DNA of 55,851 nucleotides from Paratractidigestivibacter sp963605405 (GCA_963605405.1 CAVCUP010000019.1:1-55851); one strand, 5' to 3'. Positions 27,812-36,853 are shown, numbered from the stretch's first letter. The notes: a model not told the origin generated them from the sequence alone. Numbers and translations: made by a program.

Positions 27812-28411
27812 ATGGCAAGTAAAGACAAGTCGACGCGCTTCCTGCGCTGGTTCCGCGTGCTGCCGATCCTCGTCCTTGCGGCCTCGTTCGCGACGTGCGC
27901 CACGCTCTCCGCCGCGCCGACCACCCTCGTGGCCCAGACGTTCTTCCCGGTCAAGTACGCCGCCTACATCCAGGAGTCGGCCGAGCGCCACGGAGTGGAC
28001 CCTTGCCTGGTCGCGGCGGTGGCCAAGTGCGAGTCGGGCTGGGACGCCGGGGCGCTCTCGGCTGCGGGCGCCGTGGGCGTGATGCAGGTCATGCCCTCAA
28101 CGGCCGTCGACCTTGCCGAACGAGGCAACGTTGATGCATCCGCCTTTGACCCGGAAAATCTCCAGGACCCGGCCACGAACATCGAGTACGGGTGTGCCTA
28201 CCTGGGCGTTCTTGAGCAGGAGCTCTCGAGCGACGAGGAGGTCATTTGCGCCTACAACGCGGGGCTCGCGGCCGTGCAGGGTTGGCTCGACAACGGCGGC
28301 AGCGTGGAGGAGAACGTGAGCTTCTCCGAGACCAAGTACTACCTGGAGCGCGTGAAGGCCGCCTACGAGGGCTTCACGACATGCTATCCCGACGGGCTGC
28401 CTATGTCCTAG
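27812..28411 (+). CDS. Membrane-anchored lytic transglycosylase (SLT domain)
   Basis: This 199-residue enzyme should cleave the MurNAc-GlcNAc bond of peptidoglycan with formation of 1,6-anhydro ends. A short basic N-terminus precedes one hydrophobic segment (VLPILVLAASFATCATLSAAP, about residues 16-36), a signal anchor or signal peptide. The SLT domain has VAAVAKCESGWDAGALSAAGAVGVMQVMPST, with catalytic Glu74, and ends with the family motif ICAYNAGLAAVQGWL. It follows coaE closely. A long perfect hairpin terminator lies 35 bp after the stop. Confidence 0.92.
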   Translation: MASKDKSTRFLRWFRVLPILVLAASFATCATLSAAPTTLVAQTFFPVKYAAYIQESAERHGVDPCLVAAVAKCESGWDAGALSAAGAVGVMQVMPSTAVDLAERGNVDASAFDPENLQDPATNIEYGCAYLGVLEQELSSDEEVICAYNAGLAAVQGWLDNGGSVEENVSFSETKYYLERVKAAYEGFTTCYPDGLPMS

Positions 28412-28446
28412 GGATGCCTGGAAAGAAGCATGCGGCGGGTATGGCC

Positions 28447-28507
28447 GGGCGCCCCTCCTCGCTCGCGGCGGAGTGTGCCGCGAGCGAGGAGGGGCGCCCG
28501 TTTCTTT
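28447..28507. terminator. 23-bp perfect hairpin terminator
   Basis: Positions 28447-28469 pair perfectly with 28477-28499 over a 7-nt loop, followed by GTTTCTTT. It lies between the convergent transglycosylase and TPR-protein genes and can end transcripts from the left, and possibly from the right. Confidence 0.88.
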
Positions 28508-28551
28508 GTGTGGGAGAGCCTGCCGAGGCCGCGCGCGGGCCGTGCCCGGCG

Positions 28552-30885
28552 CTACTGCGGCCGGGTCGGCACGAGCGAGGCGTACACGTCGAGGAGCACG
28601 TCGTCCTGCTTGGCCTCAAGGAGCACGGCAGTAAGCGGCCTCGCCGCGGCGAGAAGCCCGGCGTCGGTGCAGGCCACGGCGGCGTCGCGAATCATCTCGC
28701 GCAGTCCGTCGACGTCGCCGTAGGGGAGCCCCGCGTCCTCGATGGCGCGGCGTGCCTCCTCGGCCGAGAGCCTGCGCAGCGAGTGGTCCGCCTTGATGAC
28801 GTCGTCCATCTCGGAAAGGGCCCTGTCGCGGATGCCTGCGTGGAGCTCCGCGGCCCGTCCGTAGAGCGCCACGCTCGTCTTGCCGTGGCCGAGCTTCCAC
28901 TCCATGAAGGCGAGGCGATAGACGCACACGGACATCTCCTGGACGTTGCTTGCGCGCCGGATGGCCTCCTTGAGCTGGTCGACGGCCTCGTAGATGCGCG
29001 AGAGCTCCTCGAGGCAGCGCACGCGGCAGAGCGCGGCGTCCGTGGTGAAGGGGCCGACGCGCACGAGTTCGTCTGCGTGGGCGAGCGCCTCCTCGTGGCG
29101 GCCCAGGGCAACGAGCAGCTGGGCCGCCTGGGAGTGGGCGGCGTAGTACTCGTCGGGAACGAGCCGCAGCTCACGGCCGTCTTCGGGATGCTCAAGGTTG
29201 TAGCGCACGCGTTCTGCCACGGAGTTGAAGTAGCGGAAGACGTGCTCGGTGTCGTCCTCGTATCGGGCGGTCTGGGCTGCTGGCTCGAGCGCCTCCCCGA
29301 GCCTTGCGAGGGCGCCCTCGACCTCCTGCGCCGTATGGACGGGGCGGGCGTTTATCTGCGCGGAGACGTCGCGCACGGTGGTCGCGAGCTTGCCTCCCTC
29401 AACGAAGAGATAGGCCATCGACCTGCGGTCGAACACGTCGAGCTCGCCTTCCACGAGTGCCCGGCTCACGCGTTCGCAGGCCTCCGCCACGGTCGCGTCG
29501 TTCGCTGCGCGGCGGCGGGCCTCGAAGGCCGCCACGGCGCGACGGGTGGTCGCGCCGATCCACCCCGTCGCCTCGTTCCAGGCGTCTATGCGCACGGCCT
29601 TCTCGTTGATGCCCAGGTCGGACACGGTGCGGGCCTTGCAGCTCTCGCCCACGGCCTTGGGCGCCTCCTGGTTCATCTCCTCGAGCCCGGCCCAGCGGGA
29701 GAAGGGCGCCACGGCGTCGTCCCACACGGCGAGGAACGGCTCGACGGGGGCGAGGCGGCCGTCGGCGGAGGTGAACCAGCGGATGCCGAGGCCGCGGGGG
29801 AGCTCGCCCACGGCTGAGGAGGCCATCTCGGCGCGCAGGCGGTCGAGGCCGGTGCGGGTGAGGTCGAGGCTGAGCACGGGCGTGCGGGTGCCGTTCTCGT
29901 GGCCGTTCACGACCGCGCGCGAGATGCCGCCGGCCGCGTCGAAGGCGCCGCGCCCCAGCGCGAGGCAGAGCCTCATGGCGTAGTCTCGGCAAGCAGCCGC
30001 GCGGGCGTCGGCGTCCTTCTCGACGGCAACGAATACATTTGGCCTGGGGACCTCTACGTCGACCACGGCGATGCCGTCTGCCACGTTGACCTGCATGGTT
30101 ATGGAGACATGAAGAGGCGCGGGTATGCTCTCGGCAAAGAAAGCGAGCGAGAGCCTCGCGTCCCATTCGCCTCCCTCGGTCGCGCCCTTCGCATAGAACA
30201 GGGCGGTTTTGTCCCGCGTGGAGCAGGGCGTGAGGCCGTCGATTTCCGAGAGCACGGCGCGCAGGCGGTCCGAAAGGGGGCGCTCTTCGCCGTCGTGGCG
30301 GTAGCGCAGGCAGTCGGCCACGTTGAGCAGGAGCTCGGTGGCCATCATGCGGTCGTACGCGACGTCGTCGAGCGCGTCTTCCGACCAAAGCCACCAGGAG
30401 CGGTTGCGCTCGAGCATGCGGGCCTGGACGCTCGGGGCGCCTTTCCACTCGGAGAGGCCGGAGTTCTCGATCAGGGCGAGAAGCTCGGCGGGGGCCTGGC
30501 CGTGCGCGGCGATGTCCGCGAGGGTGCCGATCACGTTCGTGCTGCGCAGGATGAGGGTGTCCACGTCGTCGGCCGGGGCCGGGGCCTCGTCGGGCATGGA
30601 GGTGGGCGTGGGCTTGGGCGGCAGCGCGTTCTCGGTCTCCGCCCCGGCCTCGATGCCGGCTGTTGGTTCGGAAGGCTGCGAGGGCCCGGTCGCGGCGGCG
30701 CCCCCCTCAGCCTCGTTCATGGCCTCTGCGGCGGTCTCTGCGGTGGCTTCTGCGATCGGCCGCGAGCCGACGTGTCCGGCGTGCGCGTCGGCCGGGTCGG
30801 CCACGTGCGCGTCTGCGTGTCTCTCGCCGCCGGCCAATAGCCGACGGATCGCGTCGCAAAGCTTATACCAGCGCGAATATTCCAA
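28552..30885 (-). CDS. Large TPR-containing protein of unknown function
   Basis: This 777-residue protein has no signal peptide or membrane helix. Residues about 25-110 are a low-complexity Ala/Glu/Pro linker. A globular region follows (about 110-560) with no motif that I recognise. The C-terminal third contains tetratricopeptide-like repeats, for example YYAAHSQAAQLLVALGRHEEALAHADELVRVGPF and VYRLAFMEWKLGHGKTSVALYGRAAELH. Such repeats mediate protein contacts. The upstream neighbour uvrB diverges from it and the gene is transcribed alone. The function is unknown; a scaffold role is only suggested by the TPR region. Confidence 0.75.
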   Translation of the reverse strand: MEYSRWYKLCDAIRRLLAGGERHADAHVADPADAHAGHVGSRPIAEATAETAAEAMNEAEGGAAATGPSQPSEPTAGIEAGAETENALPPKPTPTSMPDEAPAPADDVDTLILRSTNVIGTLADIAAHGQAPAELLALIENSGLSEWKGAPSVQARMLERNRSWWLWSEDALDDVAYDRMMATELLLNVADCLRYRHDGEERPLSDRLRAVLSEIDGLTPCSTRDKTALFYAKGATEGGEWDARLSLAFFAESIPAPLHVSITMQVNVADGIAVVDVEVPRPNVFVAVEKDADARAAACRDYAMRLCLALGRGAFDAAGGISRAVVNGHENGTRTPVLSLDLTRTGLDRLRAEMASSAVGELPRGLGIRWFTSADGRLAPVEPFLAVWDDAVAPFSRWAGLEEMNQEAPKAVGESCKARTVSDLGINEKAVRIDAWNEATGWIGATTRRAVAAFEARRRAANDATVAEACERVSRALVEGELDVFDRRSMAYLFVEGGKLATTVRDVSAQINARPVHTAQEVEGALARLGEALEPAAQTARYEDDTEHVFRYFNSVAERVRYNLEHPEDGRELRLVPDEYYAAHSQAAQLLVALGRHEEALAHADELVRVGPFTTDAALCRVRCLEELSRIYEAVDQLKEAIRRASNVQEMSVCVYRLAFMEWKLGHGKTSVALYGRAAELHAGIRDRALSEMDDVIKADHSLRRLSAEEARRAIEDAGLPYGDVDGLREMIRDAAVACTDAGLLAAARPLTAVLLEAKQDDVLLDVYASLVPTRPQ

Positions 30886-31018
30886 AACCGCCCCTCGGTC
30901 CGCCCATACTTGCCTTTATTTTATCCAAGCGGCGCGTGTGGCTAATCGCGACCTGTGTTACTGGTACACTTGTACGATAACGGGCATGGCGAGAGGCACG
31001 GTTGGAAGGAGCGCGCAC

Positions 31019-33232
31019 ATGGCAGACGAGCGGTTCGGCGGCGAGCTCAAGCGGTTCGGCCGGGAAGGCGTGGGCGAGCCCCTGCGCGTCGTCTCCGAGT
31101 TCGAGCCGGCAGGCGACCAGCCACAGGCCATCGAGAAGCTCGCGCAAGGTGTTGAGGAAGGCCTGCGCTACCAGACGCTCATGGGCGTCACGGGCTCGGG
31201 CAAGACCTTCACCATGGCAAAGACCATCGAGGCGCTGAACCGCCCGACCCTCATCATGGAGCCGAACAAGACCCTGGCTGCCCAGGTCGCCTCCGAGATG
31301 CGCGAGTTCTTCCCGAACAACGCCGTCGTGTACTTCGTCTCTTACTACGACTACTACCAGCCCGAGGCCTACGTCCCGCAGACGGATACGTACATCGAGA
31401 AGGACTCCTCAATCAATGAGGAGGTCGAGAAGCTGCGCCACCAGGCCACCTCGAGCCTGCTTTCTCGCCGCGACGTCATCGTGGTCGCCTCGGTGAGCTG
31501 CATCTACGGCATCGGCAGCCCGCAGGATTACGCGGGCCTTGCGCCCAATGTGAGCAAGGACGAGCCGCTCGAGCGCGATGAACTTATCAAGTCCTTAATC
31601 GATATCCAGTACGACCGCAACGACTACGACTTGGCGCGCGGCACGTTCCGCGTGCGCGGGGACACCGTCGACGTCTTCCCTCCGTATGCGGAGAACCCGC
31701 TGCGCGTGAGCTTCTTTGGCGACGAGGTCGAGCTCATTGCCGAGGTGGACGGCGTCACGGGCGAGATTGTGCGCGAGTTCGACGCCATCCCCATCTGGCC
31801 GGCGTCGCACTACGTGACCGAGCGCCCGAAGGTGGGCCGCGCGCTTAAGACCATCAACGACGAGCTCGAGGCCCGCGTGGCCGAGCTCAAGGCCGCCGAT
31901 AAGCTCTTGGAGGCCCAGCGCCTCTCTCAGCGCACGGCCTACGACCTCGAGATGCTCGACACCATGGGCTTCTGCAACGGCATCGAGAACTACTCGCGCC
32001 ACCTCGATGGCCGCAAGCCGGGCGAGCCGCCCTTCACGCTCATCGACTACTTCCCGTCGGACATGGTCTGCATCATCGACGAGAGCCACGTGACCGTCCC
32101 GCAGATCCGCGGCATGCACGAGGGCGACCGTTCGCGCAAGGTCACGCTGGTGGAGCACGGGTTCCGCCTGCCGTCCGCGCTCGATAACCGTCCGCTGCGC
32201 TTCGACGAGTTCGAGGGGCGCGTGCCGCAGTTCATCTACGTGAGCGCGACGCCGGGCGACTACGAGGAGTCCGTCTCGCAGCGGCGCGTGGAGCAGATCA
32301 TTCGCCCGACGGGCCTTCTGGACCCGGAGGTCGAGGTGCGTCCCATCGAGGGGCAGATAGACGACCTTATCGAGGAGATAAAGACCCGCGTGGCCATTAA
32401 GGAGCGCGTGCTCGTGACCACGCTTACCAAGCGCATGGCCGAGGACCTGACCGACCACCTGCTCGACGAGGGGATCCGGGTCAACTACATGCACTCGGAC
32501 ACCGCGACGCTGGAGCGCGTGGAGATCATCCGCGACTTGCGTGAGGGGCGTATCGACGTGCTCGTGGGCATCAACCTGCTGCGCGAGGGTCTCGACATCC
32601 CCGAGGTCTCGCTCGTGGCCATCCTCGACGCGGATAAGGAAGGCTTCCTGCGTAACCGCCGCTCGCTCATTCAGACCATGGGACGCGCGGCAAGAAACGC
32701 AAAAGGCCAGGTCATCATGTATGCGGACGTGGTCACCGACTCCATGCGCGTCGCCATCGACGAGACGGCACGCCGCCGAGAGATCCAGCAGGCGTTCAAC
32801 GCCGAGCACGGCATCGTGCCAAAGACGGTCCACAAGGCCATCAACGACATCAGCGCGTTTATCGCCGAGGCGGACGATAACGTGGGCAAGCGCAAGCGCA
32901 GCCGGGGCGACGAGCTGGGCCACGGCGCGTTCTACACCGCCTCGGGCGAGGGCGCCGACGAACAGGGGGCGCCTGAGGACCGTCATGTTCTGGACCTGGG
33001 CGAGCTCTCCCGTTCTGAGCTCGAGGAGCTTGCGGCCGGGTTGCAGGCCGAGATGGCCCGCGCCTCCGAGGAGATGGACTTCGAACGCGCCGCAGCCGCC
33101 CGTGATCAGCTCGTTGAGGTAAAGAGCCGTCTTGAGGGCGCGAGCACCGACGACGTCATGGCCCGCCTCAAGGCCGGCGCCCGCAAGGGCAGCGCCCACG
33201 CCACCCGCCGCCGCTGGAAACCTAAGGGGTAG
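31019..33232 (+). CDS. uvrB: Excinuclease ABC subunit B
   Basis: UvrB is the damage-verifying helicase-like subunit of nucleotide excision repair, loaded by UvrA and cut together with UvrC. The 737-residue protein shows Walker A GVTGSGKTF, the beta-hairpin YYDYYQPEAYVPQTDTYIEKD, motif II CIIDESHVT, the helicase motif VI QTMGRAARN, and a C-terminal UVR motif (LQAEMARASEEMDFERAAAARDQL) that contacts UvrC. The start at 31019 follows GGAAGGAG; the in-frame ATG at 30986 lacks a ribosome site. No uvrA or uvrC is in the window. Confidence 0.97.
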   Translation: MADERFGGELKRFGREGVGEPLRVVSEFEPAGDQPQAIEKLAQGVEEGLRYQTLMGVTGSGKTFTMAKTIEALNRPTLIMEPNKTLAAQVASEMREFFPNNAVVYFVSYYDYYQPEAYVPQTDTYIEKDSSINEEVEKLRHQATSSLLSRRDVIVVASVSCIYGIGSPQDYAGLAPNVSKDEPLERDELIKSLIDIQYDRNDYDLARGTFRVRGDTVDVFPPYAENPLRVSFFGDEVELIAEVDGVTGEIVREFDAIPIWPASHYVTERPKVGRALKTINDELEARVAELKAADKLLEAQRLSQRTAYDLEMLDTMGFCNGIENYSRHLDGRKPGEPPFTLIDYFPSDMVCIIDESHVTVPQIRGMHEGDRSRKVTLVEHGFRLPSALDNRPLRFDEFEGRVPQFIYVSATPGDYEESVSQRRVEQIIRPTGLLDPEVEVRPIEGQIDDLIEEIKTRVAIKERVLVTTLTKRMAEDLTDHLLDEGIRVNYMHSDTATLERVEIIRDLREGRIDVLVGINLLREGLDIPEVSLVAILDADKEGFLRNRRSLIQTMGRAARNAKGQVIMYADVVTDSMRVAIDETARRREIQQAFNAEHGIVPKTVHKAINDISAFIAEADDNVGKRKRSRGDELGHGAFYTASGEGADEQGAPEDRHVLDLGELSRSELEELAAGLQAEMARASEEMDFERAAAARDQLVEVKSRLEGASTDDVMARLKAGARKGSAHATRRRWKPKG

Positions 33233-33264
33233 GGGGCTTGGGGCCTGCTCGACAGTACTTTGGA

Positions 33265-33292
33265 TATACTGTACATACATAATGTACGTACA
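33265..33292 (+). promoter_or_regulatory. Promoter and operator of the toxin-antitoxin operon
   Basis: TATACT (33265-33270) is a likely -10. TGTACATACAT (33270-33280) and ATGTACGTACA (33282-33292) form an 11-bp inverted repeat around one base and overlap the -10 and start region. AAGGAGA follows. This is the typical place for autorepression by an antitoxin. The binding protein is inferred. Confidence 0.6.
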
Positions 33293-33305
33293 TAAGGAGA
33301 CCATG

Positions 33306-33587
33306 ATGCATACCGTGACGCGAAAGATAACGAGAAACGGCAACAGTTCGTGCGTCGCGCTGCCTCCGGCCGTCCTCAGAGTGCTTTCGGTGAGCGCGGG
33401 CGACAGCGTGGATATTTCCTTCGACGGGGATTCCGTCTCGATTGCCAGGCACGAGGAGGCGCCCGAGGTCTCGCCCCTCGAGTGGTTCGAGCGAGCCGTC
33501 TCGATAACAGAGACCCTACCCGAGGTGCCCTGGCTTGACGACTCGAAGTCCGCGGACCGCGATCTTTTGGGGGAACGCTATGCCTAA
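33306..33587 (+). CDS. AbrB/MazE-type antitoxin
   Basis: This 93-residue protein has an N-terminal swapped-hairpin AbrB fold (TRKITRNGNSSCVALPPAVLRVLSVSAGDSVDISFDGDSVSIARH), which binds DNA, and an acidic C-terminus (EVSPLEWFERAVSITETLPEVPWLDDSKSADRDLL) that would wrap the toxin. The start at 33306 is chosen because AAGGAGA is then 5 bp away; the adjacent ATG at 33303 is too close. The gene overlaps the toxin start by 8 bp and follows a palindromic operator, which fits autoregulation. Confidence 0.82.
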   Translation: MHTVTRKITRNGNSSCVALPPAVLRVLSVSAGDSVDISFDGDSVSIARHEEAPEVSPLEWFERAVSITETLPEVPWLDDSKSADRDLLGERYA

Positions 33588-34008
33588 AGTCATGGTCGAC
33601 ACCTGCGTGCTTATCGACGCGTTGGCGCCGGGCCGGCCCTCTCACGAGGATGCGTGCAAGCTGTTCGCGCACGCTCTTGCCACAGGCGAAAAGAACCTCA
33701 TGGCCCTGGCCTCGAGCCTAAAGGATGCGTACTACATCCTATGCCGTCATTATCGGGACGAGCCGGCGGCTCGTAAGGCGATCGCGGCGATTTCGAATGC
33801 CCTCGAGCTCATTCCCTGCGATGCCGGCTTGGTAAAGGCCTCGCTTGGTTCGAATGAGCCTGATTTTGAAGATGGCCTTGTGCGGGCGGGTGCCGAAGGC
33901 GCCTCGGCTGACGGTATCGTTACCCGAGACGAGCGTGGCTTCGCCGGTTCTTCTTGCCGGAAGTTGACGATAGGCCAGGCGGCGGCGCTCTTTTCTGGTG
34001 AGCTATGA
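33580..34008 (+). CDS. PIN-domain toxin (VapC-like)
   Basis: This 142-residue protein is a PIN-domain ribonuclease of the VapC type. It begins MPKVMVDTCVLIDALAPG with the first catalytic Asp at position 7. Further acidic positions occur at PSHEDACKLF, SNEPDFEDGLV and TRDERGF, which fit the four-acid Mg2+ site. It should cut a specific RNA, often a tRNA. The start overlaps the antitoxin end by 8 bp, and its own stop overlaps the next gene (ATGA). The RNA target is unknown. Confidence 0.85.
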   Translation: MPKVMVDTCVLIDALAPGRPSHEDACKLFAHALATGEKNLMALASSLKDAYYILCRHYRDEPAARKAIAAISNALELIPCDAGLVKASLGSNEPDFEDGLVRAGAEGASADGIVTRDERGFAGSSCRKLTIGQAAALFSGEL

Positions 34009-35159
34009 GTGCTGGCGAACAGAACATAGTCGATTACCTGGGACGGGAGTTTCGCGGGTTCGATGAGCTGCCGCTCTCGGACGTGGACAGCCTCGTGCTT
34101 TCCTGCCTCTCGTATTACCGTCTGCCCGAGGAGGCCAAGTCTGCCCGCGGGATGCGCGGGGCGGGACTGCACGAGCTGCTCCGCGCCGACTGGTTCGGCC
34201 CCATGACCGTGGGCCTCTGGGATCCGGACGGGCTCGTTACGCTTCTTACCGCCGCGGTCGCCTCCCCGCGACTCATTGGCGTGCGCCTAGCCGCCTACGT
34301 GAGCGAGACGAGCGAGGAGCAAGAGAAACAGTTCGCCGCCTGCACGCTGCGCTTTCCCAACGGAGACGCCTACGTGAGCTTCCGCGGCACGGACAACTCG
34401 CTCGTAGGCTGGAAAGAAGACTTCAACATGGCCTTCGAGACCGGCGTCCCCTCGCAGCTGCGCGCCGTGCAGTATCTCGAGCGCGTCGCGCGCTCCGTCA
34501 AGGGGCGGCTCTATCTGGGAGGCCACTCAAAAGGCGGCAACCTGGCCGTTTATGCGGCCGCTCATTGCAAGCCGGCCACATACGAACGCATCGAGCGCGT
34601 GTTCTCGCACGACGGGCCGGGATTTACCGCCGAGACGCTGGCATCCGCGGACTTCGCAGAGCGCTGTGCGAAGGTAAGCAAGACGGTCCCGGAGTCGTCT
34701 CTTATCGGCATGATGTTCGAGCAGCAGGAGGACTACGCCGTCGTGCGGTCGACGAGCGCCGGCGCGACGCAGCACGACCCGTTCAGCTGGGTCGTCGAGG
34801 ACAACGCCTTCGCGATGGCCGAGAGGCTTTCCAGGACCGCGGGCTATCTCGACCAAAGCCTCAACCAGTGGGTGCGCTCCATGACCCCCGAGGAGCGCGC
34901 CGGCTTCGTGAACGCGCTCTTCTCGGTGCTGTACGCCGGGGGCCAAGACACGCTCGCCGGGCTCAAGGGCAACCTGTCCGAGACGCTTCCGGCCATGCTC
35001 GCGCAGTTTGCGGACTTGGATCAGGCGCAGCGCTCGTATCTGGTCCAGGCGGTCTTCGGTTTGGCAAGGGCCTTCTCGCCCGAGGTGGAGCTGCCGTCCG
35101 TCTCGGGAATACTCGGCAGCCTCGGGATCGGCGGAAACGACGAAGGCGAAGAAGACTGA
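34005..35159 (+). CDS. Mbeg1-like alpha/beta hydrolase (DUF2974)
   Basis: This 384-residue cytosolic protein belongs to the Mbeg1-like lipase group. The sequence YVSFRGTDNSLVGWKEDFNMAF is the family's oxyanion/lid region. The nucleophile elbow GGHSKGGNLAVYAA gives GHSKG with the catalytic Ser, and FSHDGPGF supplies the probable acidic residue. The C-terminal 100 residues are helical. The start overlaps the PIN toxin stop by 4 bp (ATGA), so it is translated as the third gene of the toxin-antitoxin operon, an unusual partner. The substrate is unknown; an ester or thioester is likely. Confidence 0.82.
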   Translation: MSAGEQNIVDYLGREFRGFDELPLSDVDSLVLSCLSYYRLPEEAKSARGMRGAGLHELLRADWFGPMTVGLWDPDGLVTLLTAAVASPRLIGVRLAAYVSETSEEQEKQFAACTLRFPNGDAYVSFRGTDNSLVGWKEDFNMAFETGVPSQLRAVQYLERVARSVKGRLYLGGHSKGGNLAVYAAAHCKPATYERIERVFSHDGPGFTAETLASADFAERCAKVSKTVPESSLIGMMFEQQEDYAVVRSTSAGATQHDPFSWVVEDNAFAMAERLSRTAGYLDQSLNQWVRSMTPEERAGFVNALFSVLYAGGQDTLAGLKGNLSETLPAMLAQFADLDQAQRSYLVQAVFGLARAFSPEVELPSVSGILGSLGIGGNDEGEED

Positions 35160-35259
35160 CCGCTCACCGTATGGCCGGCCGGCGATAGGCGGCCACACGC
35201 TACTATGGTGAACGATTCGCATATCGCGGCACGATGCCGCCCCAAACAACGAGGACCCC

Positions 35260-36348
35260 ATGAGCAGCTCTCGCGTAACCATGAAAGACATCGCCGCGCA
35301 GGTCGGCGTCTCGGTGAACACCGTCCACAAGGTGATTGCCAATAAGCCCGGAGTGTCGGACGCCGTCCGCGCTCAGATTCTGGCTTGTGCGGAGGAGCTC
35401 GGCTACCATCGCAACGAGAGCGCCTCGATCCTGCGTCGCAAGGACATCCGCGTCGTTGTGCTCATGCCTTCCACGGCTCAGGAGGGCAGCTTCTACTTTG
35501 CCTACCTTTGGCGCGGCGTGGATCAGTTCGCCCAGGAATCCCGCGATCACGGCCTTTCCTTTGAGTATCGCTCCTACGAGATGGGCGGCTACAGCGAGGC
35601 GCTCGCGTCGCTTATGGCGGAATGCGAGTCGGGCAACCGTCCGGATGGTTTGATTGCTTATGCGCCGGTGGAGACAGGCACGACCGAGATCCTGACGAAG
35701 ATTGTCGCAACCGGCGTGGCCCTGGTGCTCGTCGACGGCGACCGCCCGCACACCGGCAGGCTCTGCGCGACCGTAGCCGCGTATGCCGAGGCGGGAAGCC
35801 TCATGGCCGAGCAGGCGGCGAACCTGCTTCCCGGCGTTCAGGGATCCAAGAAGGTCCTGCTACTTGCGGGCGATGCGCACACGGATTCGCACGCCGACGT
35901 CGCACGCGCGTTCCATGCCTACTTCGACGAGCGCGGCCTCGATTACGCGGTTCTCGACCTGTACGGCGCGCATACCGAGGTCGACGAGCTGCGAAGCAAG
36001 CTCGCGGTGCTTCTTGCCGGCGATGACGCGCCGGGGCTGGTGTGCAGCGTGTTCGCCGTCGGTTCCGAGGTCGTGGCCGACACGCTGCTGGAGCTCGGGC
36101 GCGCGGGGGAGATCACGGTGATCGCGAGCGACCTCTTCCCCGAGAACGCCATCGCCATGCGCCGCGGGATCTTTACGAACATCGTGTACAAGGACCCGGT
36201 GGGCATCGCGTATCGCGGCGCCCGCGCGCTGGGTGACTACCTGTTGCGCGGCGAGGTGCCGGCGCAGGGCGTGCAGCGCGGCTCCGTTGAGCTTGTGTTC
36301 CGCAGCAATTTGGGCCAGTACTGCCGCCTCGCCGGGGTCGAGGTGTAA
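35260..36348 (+). CDS. LacI-family regulator 1 (left edge of the RG-I locus)
   Basis: This 362-residue regulator has an N-terminal LacI helix-turn-helix and hinge (VTMKDIAAQVGVSVNTVHKVIANKPGVSDAVRAQILACAEELGY) and a periplasmic-binding-protein-like sensor domain. The sensor ends in DLFPENAIAMRRGIFTNIVYKDPVGIAYRGARALGDYLL, resembling sugar-binding members with an aldose or uronide ligand. It lies directly left of the RG-I genes, separated by a 41-bp repeat array. TACTAT at 35201-35206 is a possible -10. It is a candidate for binding the CCGG-centred operators (ATGAAACCGGTTTCAT). Which operator goes with which of the two LacI proteins is inferred. Confidence 0.9.
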   Translation: MSSSRVTMKDIAAQVGVSVNTVHKVIANKPGVSDAVRAQILACAEELGYHRNESASILRRKDIRVVVLMPSTAQEGSFYFAYLWRGVDQFAQESRDHGLSFEYRSYEMGGYSEALASLMAECESGNRPDGLIAYAPVETGTTEILTKIVATGVALVLVDGDRPHTGRLCATVAAYAEAGSLMAEQAANLLPGVQGSKKVLLLAGDAHTDSHADVARAFHAYFDERGLDYAVLDLYGAHTEVDELRSKLAVLLAGDDAPGLVCSVFAVGSEVVADTLLELGRAGEITVIASDLFPENAIAMRRGIFTNIVYKDPVGIAYRGARALGDYLLRGEVPAQGVQRGSVELVFRSNLGQYCRLAGVEV

Positions 36349-36390
36349 CGAGCTCACTTTGTTCAAGCCACTTTGGGCGCTGCGGGCCGG

Positions 36391-36656
36391 GCGCCCCGGA
36401 TTCTCGCCGCGCAGTAACCGGCCTGCGTTGAGCGCCCCAGATTCGCGCCGCGCAGTAACCCTCGCGCTCCATCCGCCCCGGAACTGCGCCGCGCAGTAAG
36501 CTTTGCGACCCGTTCGCCCCGAAAGTGCGTCGCGCAGCAATGCCTCGTTACTGTACGGCGAGCTTTCAGGGCGCGGGGGAGAAGGCCGTTACTGCGCGGC
36601 GAGCTTCCAGGGCGCGGAGAGGCCTCCCGTTACTGCGCGGCGAGCTTCCAGGGCGT
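36391..36656. repeat. 41-bp-period inverted array, type A (four forward, three inverted units)
   Basis: Four forward units (GCGCCCC...CGCGCAGTAAC) start at 36391, 36432, 36473 and 36514. Three inverted units (GTTACTG...CGGCGAG) start at 36547, 36588 and 36629. Every step is exactly 41 bp: about 29 bp are conserved and about 12 bp vary. The right end blends into non-coding DNA up to the operators at 36804. The 587-bp gap between lacI 1 and the GH28 gene contains no gene that I can support. Confidence 0.85.
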
Positions 36657-36803
36657 CCGGCCCCGCACCTACCGTACCCTTCGCGACGGCGCGCCGGTGG
36701 TTCCGCCGCGTTCGGAGCGCTCCAAACCGCTCACGTGCTGTTTTGGGTCCGTATACGGATTGACGTTTACCGGTCTAGCCGTTTCTGAAGTCGTGGCTTC
36801 GCA

Positions 36804-36853
36804 GGTAAACCGGTTCATAAAGCATTGCTGAAGCGTTTCAATAACTCTGATAA
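36804..36853 (+). promoter_or_regulatory. GH28 promoter with two LacI operators
   Basis: GTAAACCGGTTCAT (36804-36817) is a CCGG-type operator, and TGAAGCGTTTCA (36828-36839) is a CG-centred operator. The second lies between a -35-like TTGCTG (36824-36829) and a -10-like TGATAA (36848-36853), so binding would block transcription of GH28. A weaker ACCGGT site lies at 36769. The two operator shapes suggest joint control by both LacI proteins. Confidence 0.6.

Noticed and set aside
36391..36656. CRISPR array
   Set aside because: The regular period suggests repeats and spacers, but the variable part is only about 12 bp, the units invert half-way, and no cas gene is present in the window.
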